Assembly (NCBI RefSeq): GCF_001598415.1
Contig: NZ_BCYX01000001.1
Span: 248,001-312,000, forward strand
Origin: Sphingomonas mali NBRC 15500
GTDB lineage: Bacteria > Pseudomonadota > Alphaproteobacteria > Sphingomonadales > Sphingomonadaceae
DNA: 64,000 nucleotides
Direction of reading: 5' to 3'
The position numbers were made by a program, and so were the translations under genes. Below, piece after piece: positions 16,984 to 26,288 of the stretch (within the stretch, counting starts at the first letter, position 1; the number at the start of each line of letters is the position of its first letter). The notes below the pieces were generated by a model, which did not search any database, was not told where the DNA came from, and saw only the letters and a program-made list of their open reading frames with translations.

Positions 16984-19900
16984 TTACAGCCCGATCTGAA
17001 GCGTCGCGCGCAGCGAGAGCGCGGCGCGGTTCTGTTGCTCCTCGGCGCCCACCTCGCCGCCGATGCGGAAGCCGGGCGAACCACCCGACGCGCGGAACCG
17101 GCCGACCCAGCCATCGGTGCGCTTGTCGGGGGTCAAGGTGAAAGCCTGCCCGCCCGCGAAGTTCGCCGTGGTCGCACCGAGCTCGCCGCCGAGGATCTGA
17201 CGGCGGCCCGCCTCGATCTCGGTGTGGAACCAGCCGTCCTCGGTCGACCCGAAGCTGAGGCCCACCGCCATCGTCGCGTTGGCGGCGAATTCGTCGCTGG
17301 TGCGCTTGGCGATCGACAGATCGAACGCCTTGCCGCCGCCGGTTTCGGTATGGGCGTCCTCCTCCAGGCGGTAATAATCGACCGACAGGATCGGACGGAA
17401 GGTCAAATGCCCGACCGCGCCTTCGTATGACGCGCCGCCGGTGGCCGAGAGCATCTTGCCGTTCCACTTCGAGCTGTTGCTGAGCGCAACCGCCGTGCTG
17501 GTGCCGTCATTGCCGCTGAAGCTGCGTTCGCTGGCGAAATTGACGCGCGCCGCGGAGACGCGCGCGAACGGGCGCAGGCCGCTCCAATCGCCGCGCCAAT
17601 AAGCGGCGACTTCATACTGGTCCGACGACACCGTATTGTCGGTGCCATTGTCGTTGTCGTTGCCATGCAGATAGGCGAGCGACAGGCCGAAATTGCCGAG
17701 CTTGGTCTTGTATTCGGCGCCGCCGGACGTGCCCCAGCCATTGATGTCGTAGGATGCGGTGTTGAGGAAGCTCTTCGATCCGCCATAAGCGACTTCCTCG
17801 AGCCAATATCCCCAATGCCCCTTGTCGACATAAGGCGCGCCGCCATCGGTCAGCATCCGCCCGATCGCGCGCGAACCCGCGCTGACCGCGGCGAACGTGC
17901 CACCGGCATGGTCCGGCAGCATCTGGCGGATCGCGGTCTGGAACGCGGTGCCATCGGTGATGTTGAGGAACGAATTGGCGACCTTGCTGTCCTGGCTCAG
18001 CGCCGCATAAATCGCGCCATAAGCAGCGGACCCCGAGCGGTTGAGGCCCAGTTCGCTCGCCGTCTTGGCGGCGATGTCGATCGCGATCTGGTTGGCGGGA
18101 CCGCCGGTCGCGATGCTGGTCTTATACATATAGGGCAACGCGACCGACGAGGTCGTCAGGTTGCTCGCGCCGGTGACCGTGCCGGCCGTCAGGATCGTAT
18201 AATGCCCCGTCCCGGTTACCAGCCCGGTCAGTTTGATCGCCAGCTTCGAATTGGCGTCAAAGCTCGCGGTCCCGGCGACGTTGTACTGGGTGGCGGTATT
18301 GGTCGTGGTGTTGACCGTGACGCCCAAGGTGCCGCCGCCGGTTACCGCCAGCGAGCCGATCGACACCGGCGTCGTGCCCGTATTGGTGAACGTGCCGCCA
18401 TTGACCGTAACCGCCAGGCCCGACGCGTTGGCCAGCGTGCCCGCGAAGGTCGAGGTGCCACCGATGGTCAGCGTGTCCGACCCGCCGCCGAAATCGACCG
18501 CACCGGTATAGGCCGCCGTGCCGGCCAGGGTCATCGCGTCGTTGCCCGCACCGAACGTGGCGTTGCCGGTCATCGTGGCGTCGCCCGACATGGTGAGCAG
18601 GTTGTTGCCCGCGCCGAACGTCACGTTGCCGGCAAGCGAGCCGTCGCCGAGATCGAGCGTGTCGTTGCCGCTGCCGAAGCGGACGTCCCCGGCGATCGAC
18701 GGCGCGGTACCGCTGGCGACGACGATCTGCTTGACCGTCGCGCCAGTCGTGTTGGCGCTGAGGTCGATCGCGATATTGCGGGTCGATGTCGTGTCGGCAC
18801 CGCTGGCGGTGATCGCGCCGCCATTTTCGACCAGGGTCACGCTGCCCGATTTGTCGACGATCGCGGTCGCGCCGGCGGCGGTTCCCGCAGTCGCCGAGAT
18901 CGTGCCGGTGTTGCGGATCGAGGTCACGTTGGCGCCGGCATCGACCACGACGGCCTGTGACAGCTGGCCGGCGGTCGATGCGCCAGTCGCGGTGATCTTG
19001 CCCGAATTGACGATGGTCGGGACCGTCGCGCCGGCGCCGATGCGCAGCGCCGTCGCGTTTGCCGCATTGGCAGTCGCCGCGACTGCACCGGTGACTTGCA
19101 TGCCGTTGGTGACGGTGACCGCCCCGCCCAGCCCGCCGATCACGACGCCATTTGCGTTCACGCCGGCATAGAGGCCGTTGCCGCTCGCCGTGCCGTTGAT
19201 GATGAGGCCGTAACCGGCAGTATTGGCGACGGGGCCCAGGGTGACCGAATTGCCGGTCGCGCCGATCTGGAGCGCGGCGGCCGATCCATAGGACGTGATT
19301 ACCGCAGAGCCCTCGCTCGCATCGGGAATCCCGTCCTTGTCGACATCGGTATCGGTCGTGCTGGTCGTCGGAGGGATCGCCAGGATCACGCCACCCGCGA
19401 CATTACCGGTGATCGATACCGCCGGCCCGCCCTGCAGCAAATCGTCCGCATCGAGCTTGCTGGGATCGCTGGGCACCGTCGTGTAGCGATAGCCGGTGCT
19501 GGAGATCGTGCCCTGGAGCGTCAGCGCACCCGACACATTGCCATTGATCAGAACGGCGCTGGCGTTTGCGCCCTGCGCGGAGATCGTGCCCGCGAGGCGG
19601 GCATTGCCGTTGATATCGCCTGTTTTCACGCCCGCGGAATTGTCGCCGGTCACCGCGATGGTGCCATCGGTCGACAGATTGCCGTTGAGCGGACCGCCGA
19701 GCAGGATGCCGTAGGAATTATTGCCCTCGACGGTGATCGTCGCGCCGCTTGCATTGGTGATCGAGCCGGTGAACGCGCCGGCGGTGCGGATGCCTGCGCG
19801 CCCGGTGCCCGAAGCAAACGGGCCATCGAGGTCGCCGTCATTGTCCGTGTCGGTCGGCGTATAGGTCTCGTCGACGATGATCTTGCCGGTATTGTTGATC

Positions 19901-20193
19901 GAGCCGGTCACACCGGCGGCGGCGCCGATGCCGGTCGCATTGTCCGAATTGGTGATCTGGATCGTGCCGGCATTGCTGACGCCGTTATTGCTGTCGATGG
20001 TAACCGCCGTACCGCTGGTGACGGTCACCGATCCGGCCGACGTGATGCTGACGTCGGACGGCGCACCATTGTTCGCGGTCGACGTCTTCACCGGCGTGGT
20101 GATCGCGGTGGAGATCGTGCTTTGCGCCGCGGCGGGAGTGGCGGCGAGCAGAATGACGGGGGTCAGGCAAGTCGAAGCAAGCAATACGCGCAT
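16984..20193 (-). CDS. Autotransporter (type V secretion) with repetitive passenger
   Basis: A 1069-residue protein with a signal peptide (LLAATPAAAQS), a long Gly/Thr/Ser/Asn-rich passenger and a C-terminal autotransporter beta-barrel from about residue 790. The passenger shows many short beta-helix-like units such as GTISATAGTAAG, followed by a block with FGSGNDTLDLGDG, FGAGNNLLTMSGD, FGAGNDAMTLAGT and FGGGSDTLTIGG. These recall calcium-binding GGxGxDxL repeats but without the full nonapeptide. The barrel contains HWGYWLEEVAYGGSK and ends RATLQIGL. It probably displays or releases an adhesin-like passenger. It follows the FecI-FecR-receptor genes on the same strand after a 136-bp gap, so it may be in the same regulon or have its own promoter. 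Confidence 0.9.
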   Translation of the reverse strand: MRVLLASTCLTPVILLAATPAAAQSTISTAITTPVKTSTANNGAPSDVSITSAGSVTVTSGTAVTIDSNNGVSNAGTIQITNSDNATGIGAAAGVTGSINNTGKIIVDETYTPTDTDNDGDLDGPFASGTGRAGIRTAGAFTGSITNASGATITVEGNNSYGILLGGPLNGNLSTDGTIAVTGDNSAGVKTGDINGNARLAGTISAQGANASAVLINGNVSGALTLQGTISSTGYRYTTVPSDPSKLDADDLLQGGPAVSITGNVAGGVILAIPPTTSTTDTDVDKDGIPDASEGSAVITSYGSAAALQIGATGNSVTLGPVANTAGYGLIINGTASGNGLYAGVNANGVVIGGLGGAVTVTNGMQVTGAVAATANAANATALRIGAGATVPTIVNSGKITATGASTAGQLSQAVVVDAGANVTSIRNTGTISATAGTAAGATAIVDKSGSVTLVENGGAITASGADTTSTRNIAIDLSANTTGATVKQIVVASGTAPSIAGDVRFGSGNDTLDLGDGSLAGNVTFGAGNNLLTMSGDATMTGNATFGAGNDAMTLAGTAAYTGAVDFGGGSDTLTIGGTSTFAGTLANASGLAVTVNGGTFTNTGTTPVSIGSLAVTGGGTLGVTVNTTTNTATQYNVAGTASFDANSKLAIKLTGLVTGTGHYTILTAGTVTGASNLTTSSVALPYMYKTSIATGGPANQIAIDIAAKTASELGLNRSGSAAYGAIYAALSQDSKVANSFLNITDGTAFQTAIRQMLPDHAGGTFAAVSAGSRAIGRMLTDGGAPYVDKGHWGYWLEEVAYGGSKSFLNTASYDINGWGTSGGAEYKTKLGNFGLSLAYLHGNDNDNGTDNTVSSDQYEVAAYWRGDWSGLRPFARVSAARVNFASERSFSGNDGTSTAVALSNSSKWNGKMLSATGGASYEGAVGHLTFRPILSVDYYRLEEDAHTETGGGKAFDLSIAKRTSDEFAANATMAVGLSFGSTEDGWFHTEIEAGRRQILGGELGATTANFAGGQAFTLTPDKRTDGWVGRFRASGGSPGFRIGGEVGAEEQQNRAALSLRATLQIGL

Positions 20194-20329
20194 CTGAAGT
20201 CCCTTTTTCGGATGCCCGTTGGGGAGAGCGGCACCCGTTCAAAGGCGATGACGGCGCAGACGCGGCGCAACCTTGGGGGTTAGGGTAAATTTTCTGAAGC
20301 CATGATCAGCTACGCTGAATGGTTACGGA

Positions 20330-22774
20330 CTAAAACGCAGCGTCGAACCCGATCCGCACCGTGCGCGGGCGTAGCGGCGTGATCTGCTGGTCGCTTGCCA
20401 CGGCGAAGGGCGTGCCCAGCGCGAAGCGGTTGCCCACTTCATCGGCCAGGTTGGTCACGCTGGCGGTGAGCGCGAACCGCTCGAACGACAATCGCGCGGA
20501 GACCCGCGTGTCGAGATAGTCGCCTTGTTCCGCCCCCAGGATCGGACCCACCCCCAACCGCGAGTGGCCAGTATATCGCACCGACGCGGCGAGCGAGATC
20601 TGCGCCGTATCGGACACCGCGAATTCGTATTTGACCGCCCCGCGCGCCACGACATTGGCGATGTTGGGCACGCGACCATAGGTCACCGCGTCGGCAGCGA
20701 CAGCGTTGACGATGTGCGACGTTGCCGGCTGGCTGTTCGGGCCGGGGATAACGAAGCTGAGGAAGAAGGGGCTGGGATTGACCACCTTGCTGTCGTTGAG
20801 CGAGATGCCGCCCTCCAGGCTCAGCCCGGGCGCCGGACGCCAATCGGCCGATGCGGAAACCGTCCAGATCCGTCCGTCGCCGATATTGGCGGTGCTCGGC
20901 AACCCGCGACCATCGATGAAATCCGCCTGGATGTTGCGCCACAAGGTTCGCGACACGCTGAGCGAGACACCGACCGGGTCGACGCCCGGCACGCCATGCC
21001 GCATGCCGAATTCGAACGTCTCGGCGCGGTCATTGCGGAACCGCCGGACGAAATCTCCCTCGATCGCCAACCCGCCGGGCCGGAAACTCTGCTGGTAGCG
21101 GGCGTAGAGCGTCAGCCGATCGAGCGGCGTCGCGGACAGTGCGAACGACGGCAGGAATGCGCTTTCCTCGCGTTCGGCCGTCACGTCCGCATTGAGCCGC
21201 GCGATCAGTGGAACGACGTCGGCCCCCTCACCCGTCAGCCAGACATGGCTGTAGCGGCCGCCCCCGGTGAGCGTGAGCTTGGGCAGCAATTCGACCGAGA
21301 CTTCGCCATAGCCGGTCGCCTCGGTAATGCGATTGACCACACCGGTGGCAGGCAGCGGCATGTCGGGATCGCCCATGGCCCGGCTGAGCTTGGTCGTGTT
21401 GCGCACGACGCTGGCGCCGAAGACCCAGCCCACGCCATCGCTCATCGGCCGCGACAGACGATTTTCGAACGAGAAAAGGTCGGTATGGTTGTTCTGCTTG
21501 AACAGCCGCTCCGGCCCGTTGGGCTCGGTGGCGTCGTAACGCTCATTCAGCCGCTGACGCGCGATGCCGAGCGAAGAGACGAACAGCAGGCCGCTGTCGA
21601 AGCGGCGGCTCGCCACCAACTCACCCAGCGCATAGGTCGCGTCGCTGCCCTGCGGGAGCTTGCTGTTGCGCGTAAGTGGCGGCGCGTCGCGATCGGCATA
21701 TTGGCTGTCGAGGTTGCGCGTCTTCTGAAACGTGCCGCCCAGGTCGATCGTCCAGCCGCCGACCTTGCCACGCAACGTCGCCCGCCCGCCGAAGATGTTG
21801 GAGCGGTTGACGTCCTTCTTTCCGAGCAACGGGTTGTCGATATAGCCGCCCTCGGTAATCCCGTAGCCGAGCACGCGGATGCCCAGCGCATCCTCGGCGA
21901 TCGGCAGGTTGAGCACCCCGGCTAGATCAGCGCCGGGCGCGCCGTGCCAAGTTGCCGACACACCGCCAGTCAGCGACCCGCCCACCGTCGTGAGGTCGGG
22001 CGTGTTGCGGACGACACGGATGATGCCGCCGAGCGACCCGGCGCCGTACAGCGTGCCCTGCGGCCCCTCGAGCACCTCGACCGAACCGACGTCGTAGAGC
22101 CTGAGATCGGGATCGGGCGCATTGTAGGTCAGGCGCACGTCGCCGAAATATTGGCCGACGGTCGCCTGGGTGGGTCCGGTGAAGCTCGAATCGGCGATGC
22201 CGCGGATGAACAGCTTGTTGCGGCCGGCGCCGAGATAGGTCGACGACACGGTGGCAACGCGCGAGATGATCGCATCGGTGCCATTATCGGAGTCACGCCC
22301 CAAATCGAGGCCGCCGATCACGGTGACCGCGCCGGGAAAGTTCTGCAGCCGCGTATCGCGCTTGCTCGCCGTTACGACGATATCGTCCGCCGCCTGCGGC
22401 TGCGGCGCTGGGGCTGGCGAGGCCGGACGCCTGGCGGCGATGGCGCGAGCGATCGGCTTCGGCTTGGGCGGCGGCGCCGGGACGATCCGCCAGACGCCGG
22501 GCACCGGCGATACCGCTCGTGCGGACGTCCCCTTCAACAGAATCGAGAGTGCGCGTCCGGCACCCATCGTACCGCGCACCGCACCGACCGGGCGGCGAAG
22601 CAAGCCGGGATCGTTCACCGCGACGACGATGCTGACGCGCGCCTGCGCGCCGAGTACCGCGATCGCTTGGCCGAGCGTCCCGGCGGGAATGTCGATCGCC
22701 TGATCCTTCGCCTCGGCCGGCGATGCGATCAGGCAGAGCCCCGCCAGCGCCGCGGGGCCGGCGAAACCCCTCAT
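20330..22774 (-). CDS. TonB-dependent receptor with N-terminal STN signalling domain (FecA-like)
   Basis: An 814-residue outer-membrane transducer. After a signal peptide (AALAGLCLIASPAEA), an STN secretin/TonB short domain spans about residues 26-95. A Pro/Ala linker follows, then the TonB-box-like DDIVVTASKRD, the plug and a 22-strand-type barrel ending RIGFDAAF. Plug motifs include VEVLEGPQGTLYGAGSLGG. I chose the start at 22774, overlapping the FecR stop as ATGA; an alternative ATG at 22792 adds six residues. With the adjacent FecR and ECF sigma it forms a cell-surface signalling relay that senses a ligand and induces its own uptake. The ligand is probably an iron chelate, but a glycan is possible. 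Confidence 0.93.
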   Translation of the reverse strand: MRGFAGPAALAGLCLIASPAEAKDQAIDIPAGTLGQAIAVLGAQARVSIVVAVNDPGLLRRPVGAVRGTMGAGRALSILLKGTSARAVSPVPGVWRIVPAPPPKPKPIARAIAARRPASPAPAPQPQAADDIVVTASKRDTRLQNFPGAVTVIGGLDLGRDSDNGTDAIISRVATVSSTYLGAGRNKLFIRGIADSSFTGPTQATVGQYFGDVRLTYNAPDPDLRLYDVGSVEVLEGPQGTLYGAGSLGGIIRVVRNTPDLTTVGGSLTGGVSATWHGAPGADLAGVLNLPIAEDALGIRVLGYGITEGGYIDNPLLGKKDVNRSNIFGGRATLRGKVGGWTIDLGGTFQKTRNLDSQYADRDAPPLTRNSKLPQGSDATYALGELVASRRFDSGLLFVSSLGIARQRLNERYDATEPNGPERLFKQNNHTDLFSFENRLSRPMSDGVGWVFGASVVRNTTKLSRAMGDPDMPLPATGVVNRITEATGYGEVSVELLPKLTLTGGGRYSHVWLTGEGADVVPLIARLNADVTAEREESAFLPSFALSATPLDRLTLYARYQQSFRPGGLAIEGDFVRRFRNDRAETFEFGMRHGVPGVDPVGVSLSVSRTLWRNIQADFIDGRGLPSTANIGDGRIWTVSASADWRPAPGLSLEGGISLNDSKVVNPSPFFLSFVIPGPNSQPATSHIVNAVAADAVTYGRVPNIANVVARGAVKYEFAVSDTAQISLAASVRYTGHSRLGVGPILGAEQGDYLDTRVSARLSFERFALTASVTNLADEVGNRFALGTPFAVASDQQITPLRPRTVRIGFDAAF

Positions 22775-23712
22775 GGTCCGGCGATCACCCACCCTTTACC
22801 CGAACGGCGCACGGGCGCGCCGAGAAGGACGCCAAGCCGCGCCATGGTCGGCTCGACACCACCGTCGAGCCGCACGACGCCGCGAAACGGTCGCGTAGCC
22901 GCCGCGTCGTTGACGCTGACCGGCACGCCGAGATTGCGCTGCAGGTCGGCGGCGACACGCGACAACGGCGCTCCGTCATAGAAAAGCTGGCCACTACGCC
23001 ATGCGCCGACATCGGCCGGCCTGACCGCACTCAGCCGCCCGGTCCGCTGTCCCTTGGCGAGCGTGAAGCGCTGGCCGGCGGGCACGTCTATGCCGGCCTT
23101 GCCAGGGTCGACCACGACCATGCCCTCGCTTACCGCGAGATCGAGCGCACCGCCGCCGGTGGTCACTTCGAACGTCGTCCCGGCGTCGACCAAGGTCGCG
23201 TCGGCGGTTTCCAGCCGGAACGGATGCGCCGGATCGTGCCTTACGGTGAACAGCGCTTGGCCCTGTTCCATCCGCGCAAAGCGCTGATCCTTGCGATCGA
23301 GCTCGATCCTGGTCTCGCCATTGAGTTCCAGCTTGGTGTCCGCAAGCACTACAGTGCGGCGTTCGCCGGCGGCGGTCTGCACCGAATAGAGATCGCGCGA
23401 CGGCCAGGCGAGCCAGGAGCCGGCAGCGACCGCCAGCGCGACAGAGGCCGCCAATGCACCACCGAGCCAGCGGCGACGCGAAGGGACGACCGGCTCGTCG
23501 AAATCGGGTTCGGCCTCGGCTGGCCAGCTCACCCCGCTAAGCAGCTCGTCCAGATCGCGGTCGGCGGCGGCGGTTTCGGCATAAGCGCGCGCGTGCGCGG
23601 CGTCCGCGGCAAGCCATGCCTCGAACGTTTCCCAGTCATCGAACGAGGGATCGCGCTGGCGGATCAGCCAGGCGATGGCTTCCTCCTCCATCTCGCGCGT
23701 CCAGTCGGTCAT
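22771..23712 (-). CDS. FecR-family anti-sigma / sigma regulator
   Basis: A 313-residue FecR-like inner-membrane regulator. The N-terminal cytoplasmic region (about 1-75) contains the DUF4880-type W-x-x-x-R-x-D-P segment (AIAWLIRQRDPSFDDWETFEAWL). One transmembrane helix lies at about residues 83-104. The periplasmic FecR domain includes YSVQTAAGERRTVVLADTKLELN and LVDAGTTFEVTT. AGGAGG lies nine bases before the ATG. It passes the signal from the receptor's STN domain to the ECF sigma factor encoded 36 bp upstream, and it overlaps the receptor gene by four bases. Confidence 0.93.
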   Translation of the reverse strand: MTDWTREMEEEAIAWLIRQRDPSFDDWETFEAWLAADAAHARAYAETAAADRDLDELLSGVSWPAEAEPDFDEPVVPSRRRWLGGALAASVALAVAAGSWLAWPSRDLYSVQTAAGERRTVVLADTKLELNGETRIELDRKDQRFARMEQGQALFTVRHDPAHPFRLETADATLVDAGTTFEVTTGGGALDLAVSEGMVVVDPGKAGIDVPAGQRFTLAKGQRTGRLSAVRPADVGAWRSGQLFYDGAPLSRVAADLQRNLGVPVSVNDAAATRPFRGVVRLDGGVEPTMARLGVLLGAPVRRSGKGWVIAGP

Positions 23713-23748
23713 GTCCGCCTCCTATTAGCGAAGACGGAATCGGTTGGG

Positions 23749-24273
23749 TCAAACCTCATCGATCGACCTCCGATAGTCGAGCAACGCGCGATAGGCTCGC
23801 CTGAGATCGGCTTCCACCGTGCTCAGGCTGACCCCCAATTCGCGCGCGATGTCGCGTTGCTGGACACCGTCGATGCGATGACGGCGAAAGATCGTCGCGG
23901 TGCGCACGCCCAATCCGTCCAGCACCGCCTGCACGCCGGCGAGCGTCTCGCGCGCCACCAGGCTGCGGTCGGGCGGCGGATCGTCGGACCGGTCGGGCTC
24001 TGTCGGCCCGGCGGCATCGCTCCAATCCTGCTCGCGCCGCTCGGTCTGACGCCGCGAGCGGAAGCGATCGACCGTCAGGTTGTTCGCTGCGCGGTAGAGA
24101 TAGGACAAAGGCTGGGCAACGGGTCCTGCATCGGCCGTCGCGACACGCACATAGAGATCCTGAAGCACGTCTTCGGCCGCGTCCCCCGCGCCGCGCGAGA
24201 CAAGGAATCGCAACAGCTTCTCCCTGTTCGCGAGGATGACGGCCTGAAGGCCGGAGGGAGGGACGTCGTCCAT
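23749..24273 (-). CDS. ECF sigma factor, FecI type
   Basis: A 174-residue sigma-70-family factor. Region 2 is visible at about 15-75 (AEDVLQDLYVRVA ... LYRAANNLTVDRFRSRR) and region 4 at about 115-165 (IFRRHRIDGVQQRDIARELGVSLSTVEADLRRAYRAL). Region 2 matches FecI-type factors (Y-L-Y-R-x-A-x-N-x-x-x-D). It is the first gene of the sigma-FecR-receptor cluster and should direct RNA polymerase to the receptor promoter when FecR is activated. No strong Shine-Dalgarno precedes the ATG. The linker between regions 2 and 4 is acidic and proline-rich (EPDRSDDPPPDRS). Confidence 0.93.
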   Translation of the reverse strand: MDDVPPSGLQAVILANREKLLRFLVSRGAGDAAEDVLQDLYVRVATADAGPVAQPLSYLYRAANNLTVDRFRSRRQTERREQDWSDAAGPTEPDRSDDPPPDRSLVARETLAGVQAVLDGLGVRTATIFRRHRIDGVQQRDIARELGVSLSTVEADLRRAYRALLDYRRSIDEV

Positions 24274-24412
24274 AGGCAGCGAAAGAGCATGAACCCGAAA
24301 GGGATGGCGACGCCCAGTACGGCGTGCGACGCTGCTTATCCAGCCCCATTGCGGGCGGCGGCAACCGATCGCCCCGCCAACCGCGACCCCGACTGCCGCA
24401 CGAAGCCCTTCG

Positions 24413-25420
24413 TCATGGGGCTTGGCTAAACAGGCTGGCAGAGGGCAGCACCTCCGTGGCGCCCGAATGGCGCGTCACCGCATAGGTGAATCCGGGAAGC
24501 AGCGCATAAGCACCGATCCGACCATCCTGGCCAAGCGCGAGAAAACCGACCTGAAGTCCCTTGATCGCGTCGCCGCGCAACTGAGCGATATGCTTGACCG
24601 CTTCCTCGCACGCGGCCTGGGGCGAGAGTCCGGCGCGTATCGAGGCAACGACCCGGGCGGTTCCGGCAATCCGCGTCACTTCCTCACCGACCCCCGTCGA
24701 CGCGGCGGCGCCTACCCCCTTTTCGAGGAACAGCCCGCACCCCGCCTGGGGCGAATCCCCGACCCGACCACGCATCTTGAATGCCATGCCCGACGTCGTG
24801 CACGCCGCGGCCATCGCGCCATCCAGGCCCCGCGCCATGATCCCGAGCGTGTCGTGGTTGAGCTTGGAACCGGGCGGTCCCGGCAGCTGGTTCTCGATAT
24901 TGGCGATCGGCCGATAGTTCGCGGTCTTGAGCCATTCGCGCCAGCCCTTCTCGGCCTCGGGCGTGAGCAATTTGGTGCGTTTCATGCCCTGATCGAGCCC
25001 GAAGCGAGTCGCCCCTTCCCCGACCAGCAGCGTATGGGGCGTCTTTTCCATGACCAGCCGGGCGACCGAGATGGCGTGGACGATATCTTCCAGCGCGGCA
25101 ACCGCGCCGACGCCGCCACGATCGTCCATGATGATCGCGTCGAGCGTTACATGCCCGTCGCGATCGGGATAACCGCCATAACCGACCGAATGATTGGTCG
25201 GATCGGCCTCTGGCACCTTCGCCCCGGCCTCGACCGCGTCGAGCACGGAGCCGCCGGCCTTGAGGCGTGCGAGCGCAGCCTCGTTCGCGGCCTTGCCGAA
25301 ATCCCAGGTAGAAAGGACGGCGACCGGATCGGCCGTTTCCGCCGCGGCGCCAGCGCTTGCCGCGAACACCGCCGCCGCACCGATCCCCAATGCCCCGCGC
25401 CGTGAAATGCCGTCGTTCAT
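24413..25420 (-). CDS. Asparaginase-2 / glycosylasparaginase family Ntn hydrolase, Tat-exported
   Basis: A 335-residue N-terminal-nucleophile hydrolase. The autocleavage site is NHD-TLG, exposing Thr191 as nucleophile, and STGVGEE and the downstream glycines fit the glycosylasparaginase fold. The precursor begins MNDGISRRGALGIGAAAVFA, a twin-arginine signal, so the enzyme folds before export. It should hydrolyse N4-(GlcNAc)-L-asparagine or isoaspartyl/asparagine amides in the periplasm; sequence alone does not settle which. The start overlaps the cutC stop (ATGA), so the two are co-translated. The match to the GlcNAc-Asn subgroup (TWDFGKAANEAAL, VGYGGYPDRDG) is good. Confidence 0.9.
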   Translation of the reverse strand: MNDGISRRGALGIGAAAVFAASAGAAAETADPVAVLSTWDFGKAANEAALARLKAGGSVLDAVEAGAKVPEADPTNHSVGYGGYPDRDGHVTLDAIIMDDRGGVGAVAALEDIVHAISVARLVMEKTPHTLLVGEGATRFGLDQGMKRTKLLTPEAEKGWREWLKTANYRPIANIENQLPGPPGSKLNHDTLGIMARGLDGAMAAACTTSGMAFKMRGRVGDSPQAGCGLFLEKGVGAAASTGVGEEVTRIAGTARVVASIRAGLSPQAACEEAVKHIAQLRGDAIKGLQVGFLALGQDGRIGAYALLPGFTYAVTRHSGATEVLPSASLFSQAP

Positions 25421-26151
25421 ACTTCGCTCCCTTTTTCTGAGATCGCGGCGCGCAACCGTTGCACGATCGCCTGATCGGTCGCACGTCGCGGTCCAGTTGC
25501 AAAGCCAAGCCGCAACGTGGCGGCATCGGGGTCGGGACCAGGACTGCTCGCCGATCCATGGACTTCGCGCACGCCAGTGCCGGCAATGATCCGCGCGACG
25601 TTGTCGGGCCGCACGCCTGCCCCGGCGATGATCGACAACCGCTCCCCGGCTGCCGCGACCATCGCCGCGAGCGTTGCCATGCCTTCGACCGCGCTCGATG
25701 CGCCGCCCGAACTCAGGATCTTGTCATAACCAAGCACAATCGCCTCGCCCACGGCTGCGACCGGGTCGGGGGCCAGATCGATCGCCCGGTGCAGCACGAT
25801 CGTCGCATCGCGCGCCGCGTCACGGAAACGACCCAGCGCCCCGCGGTCAAGCCCGCCGTCGGGGCGTAACGCACCGACCACCACGCCCGCCGCGCCTCGT
25901 GCGACCGCTCCACCAATCTCCTCGACCATCAGCGTCAGATCGTCTTCGCCGTAGACGAACCCGCCAGCACGAGGTCGAACCATCATGTGAACAGGACAAC
26001 CTGCTCGCAGCGCATGATCCAGCAAGGCGATAGACGGCGTCAGACCGCCAAGCTCGAGCGCCGAGCAAAGCTCGATCCGATCGGCCCCGCCCGCCACGGC
26101 AGCGTCGACCCCGGCCGCATCGTCCACACAGATTTCCAGGATCGCGCTCAC
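25417..26151 (-). CDS. cutC: CutC-family copper homeostasis / TIM-barrel protein
   Basis: A 244-residue CutC-like (beta/alpha)8 protein. Signature segments are LEICVDDAAGVDAAVAGGADRIELCSAL (split: LEICVDD and GGADRIELC), GLTPS, VHMMVRPRAGGFVY, VLHRAIDLA, ILSSGGASSA and IIAGAGVRPDN. I chose GTG 26151 with TAGGAAC upstream, because homologues start at (M/V)xxILEIC; an ATG at 26196 would add a 15-residue leader. Linked to copper tolerance in E. coli, but the biochemical role remains uncertain, and sugar- or amide-related neighbours are common. Here it is coupled to the glycosylasparaginase-like gene, which suggests a role in glyco-amino-acid metabolism rather than copper. Confidence 0.9.
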   Translation of the reverse strand: MSAILEICVDDAAGVDAAVAGGADRIELCSALELGGLTPSIALLDHALRAGCPVHMMVRPRAGGFVYGEDDLTLMVEEIGGAVARGAAGVVVGALRPDGGLDRGALGRFRDAARDATIVLHRAIDLAPDPVAAVGEAIVLGYDKILSSGGASSAVEGMATLAAMVAAAGERLSIIAGAGVRPDNVARIIAGTGVREVHGSASSPGPDPDAATLRLGFATGPRRATDQAIVQRLRAAISEKGSEV

Positions 26152-26288
26152 GACCCCGTTCCTAAGCAGCTTCGCCGTATCTTGCCAGTGCTGCACTTGC
26201 GAAAGAAGACGGGCAACGGCGCCTCTTAGCGGAGGGGCAGTGCGTCGGCGAATGAACCTTTGAACGCGTTCGCGCGATTCTAGCGGCG

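Noticed and set aside
17665..18960. Plus-strand frame opposite the autotransporter passenger
   Set aside because: It mirrors the repeat structure of the passenger and is dominated by Arg, Asp and Gly; no independent signal.
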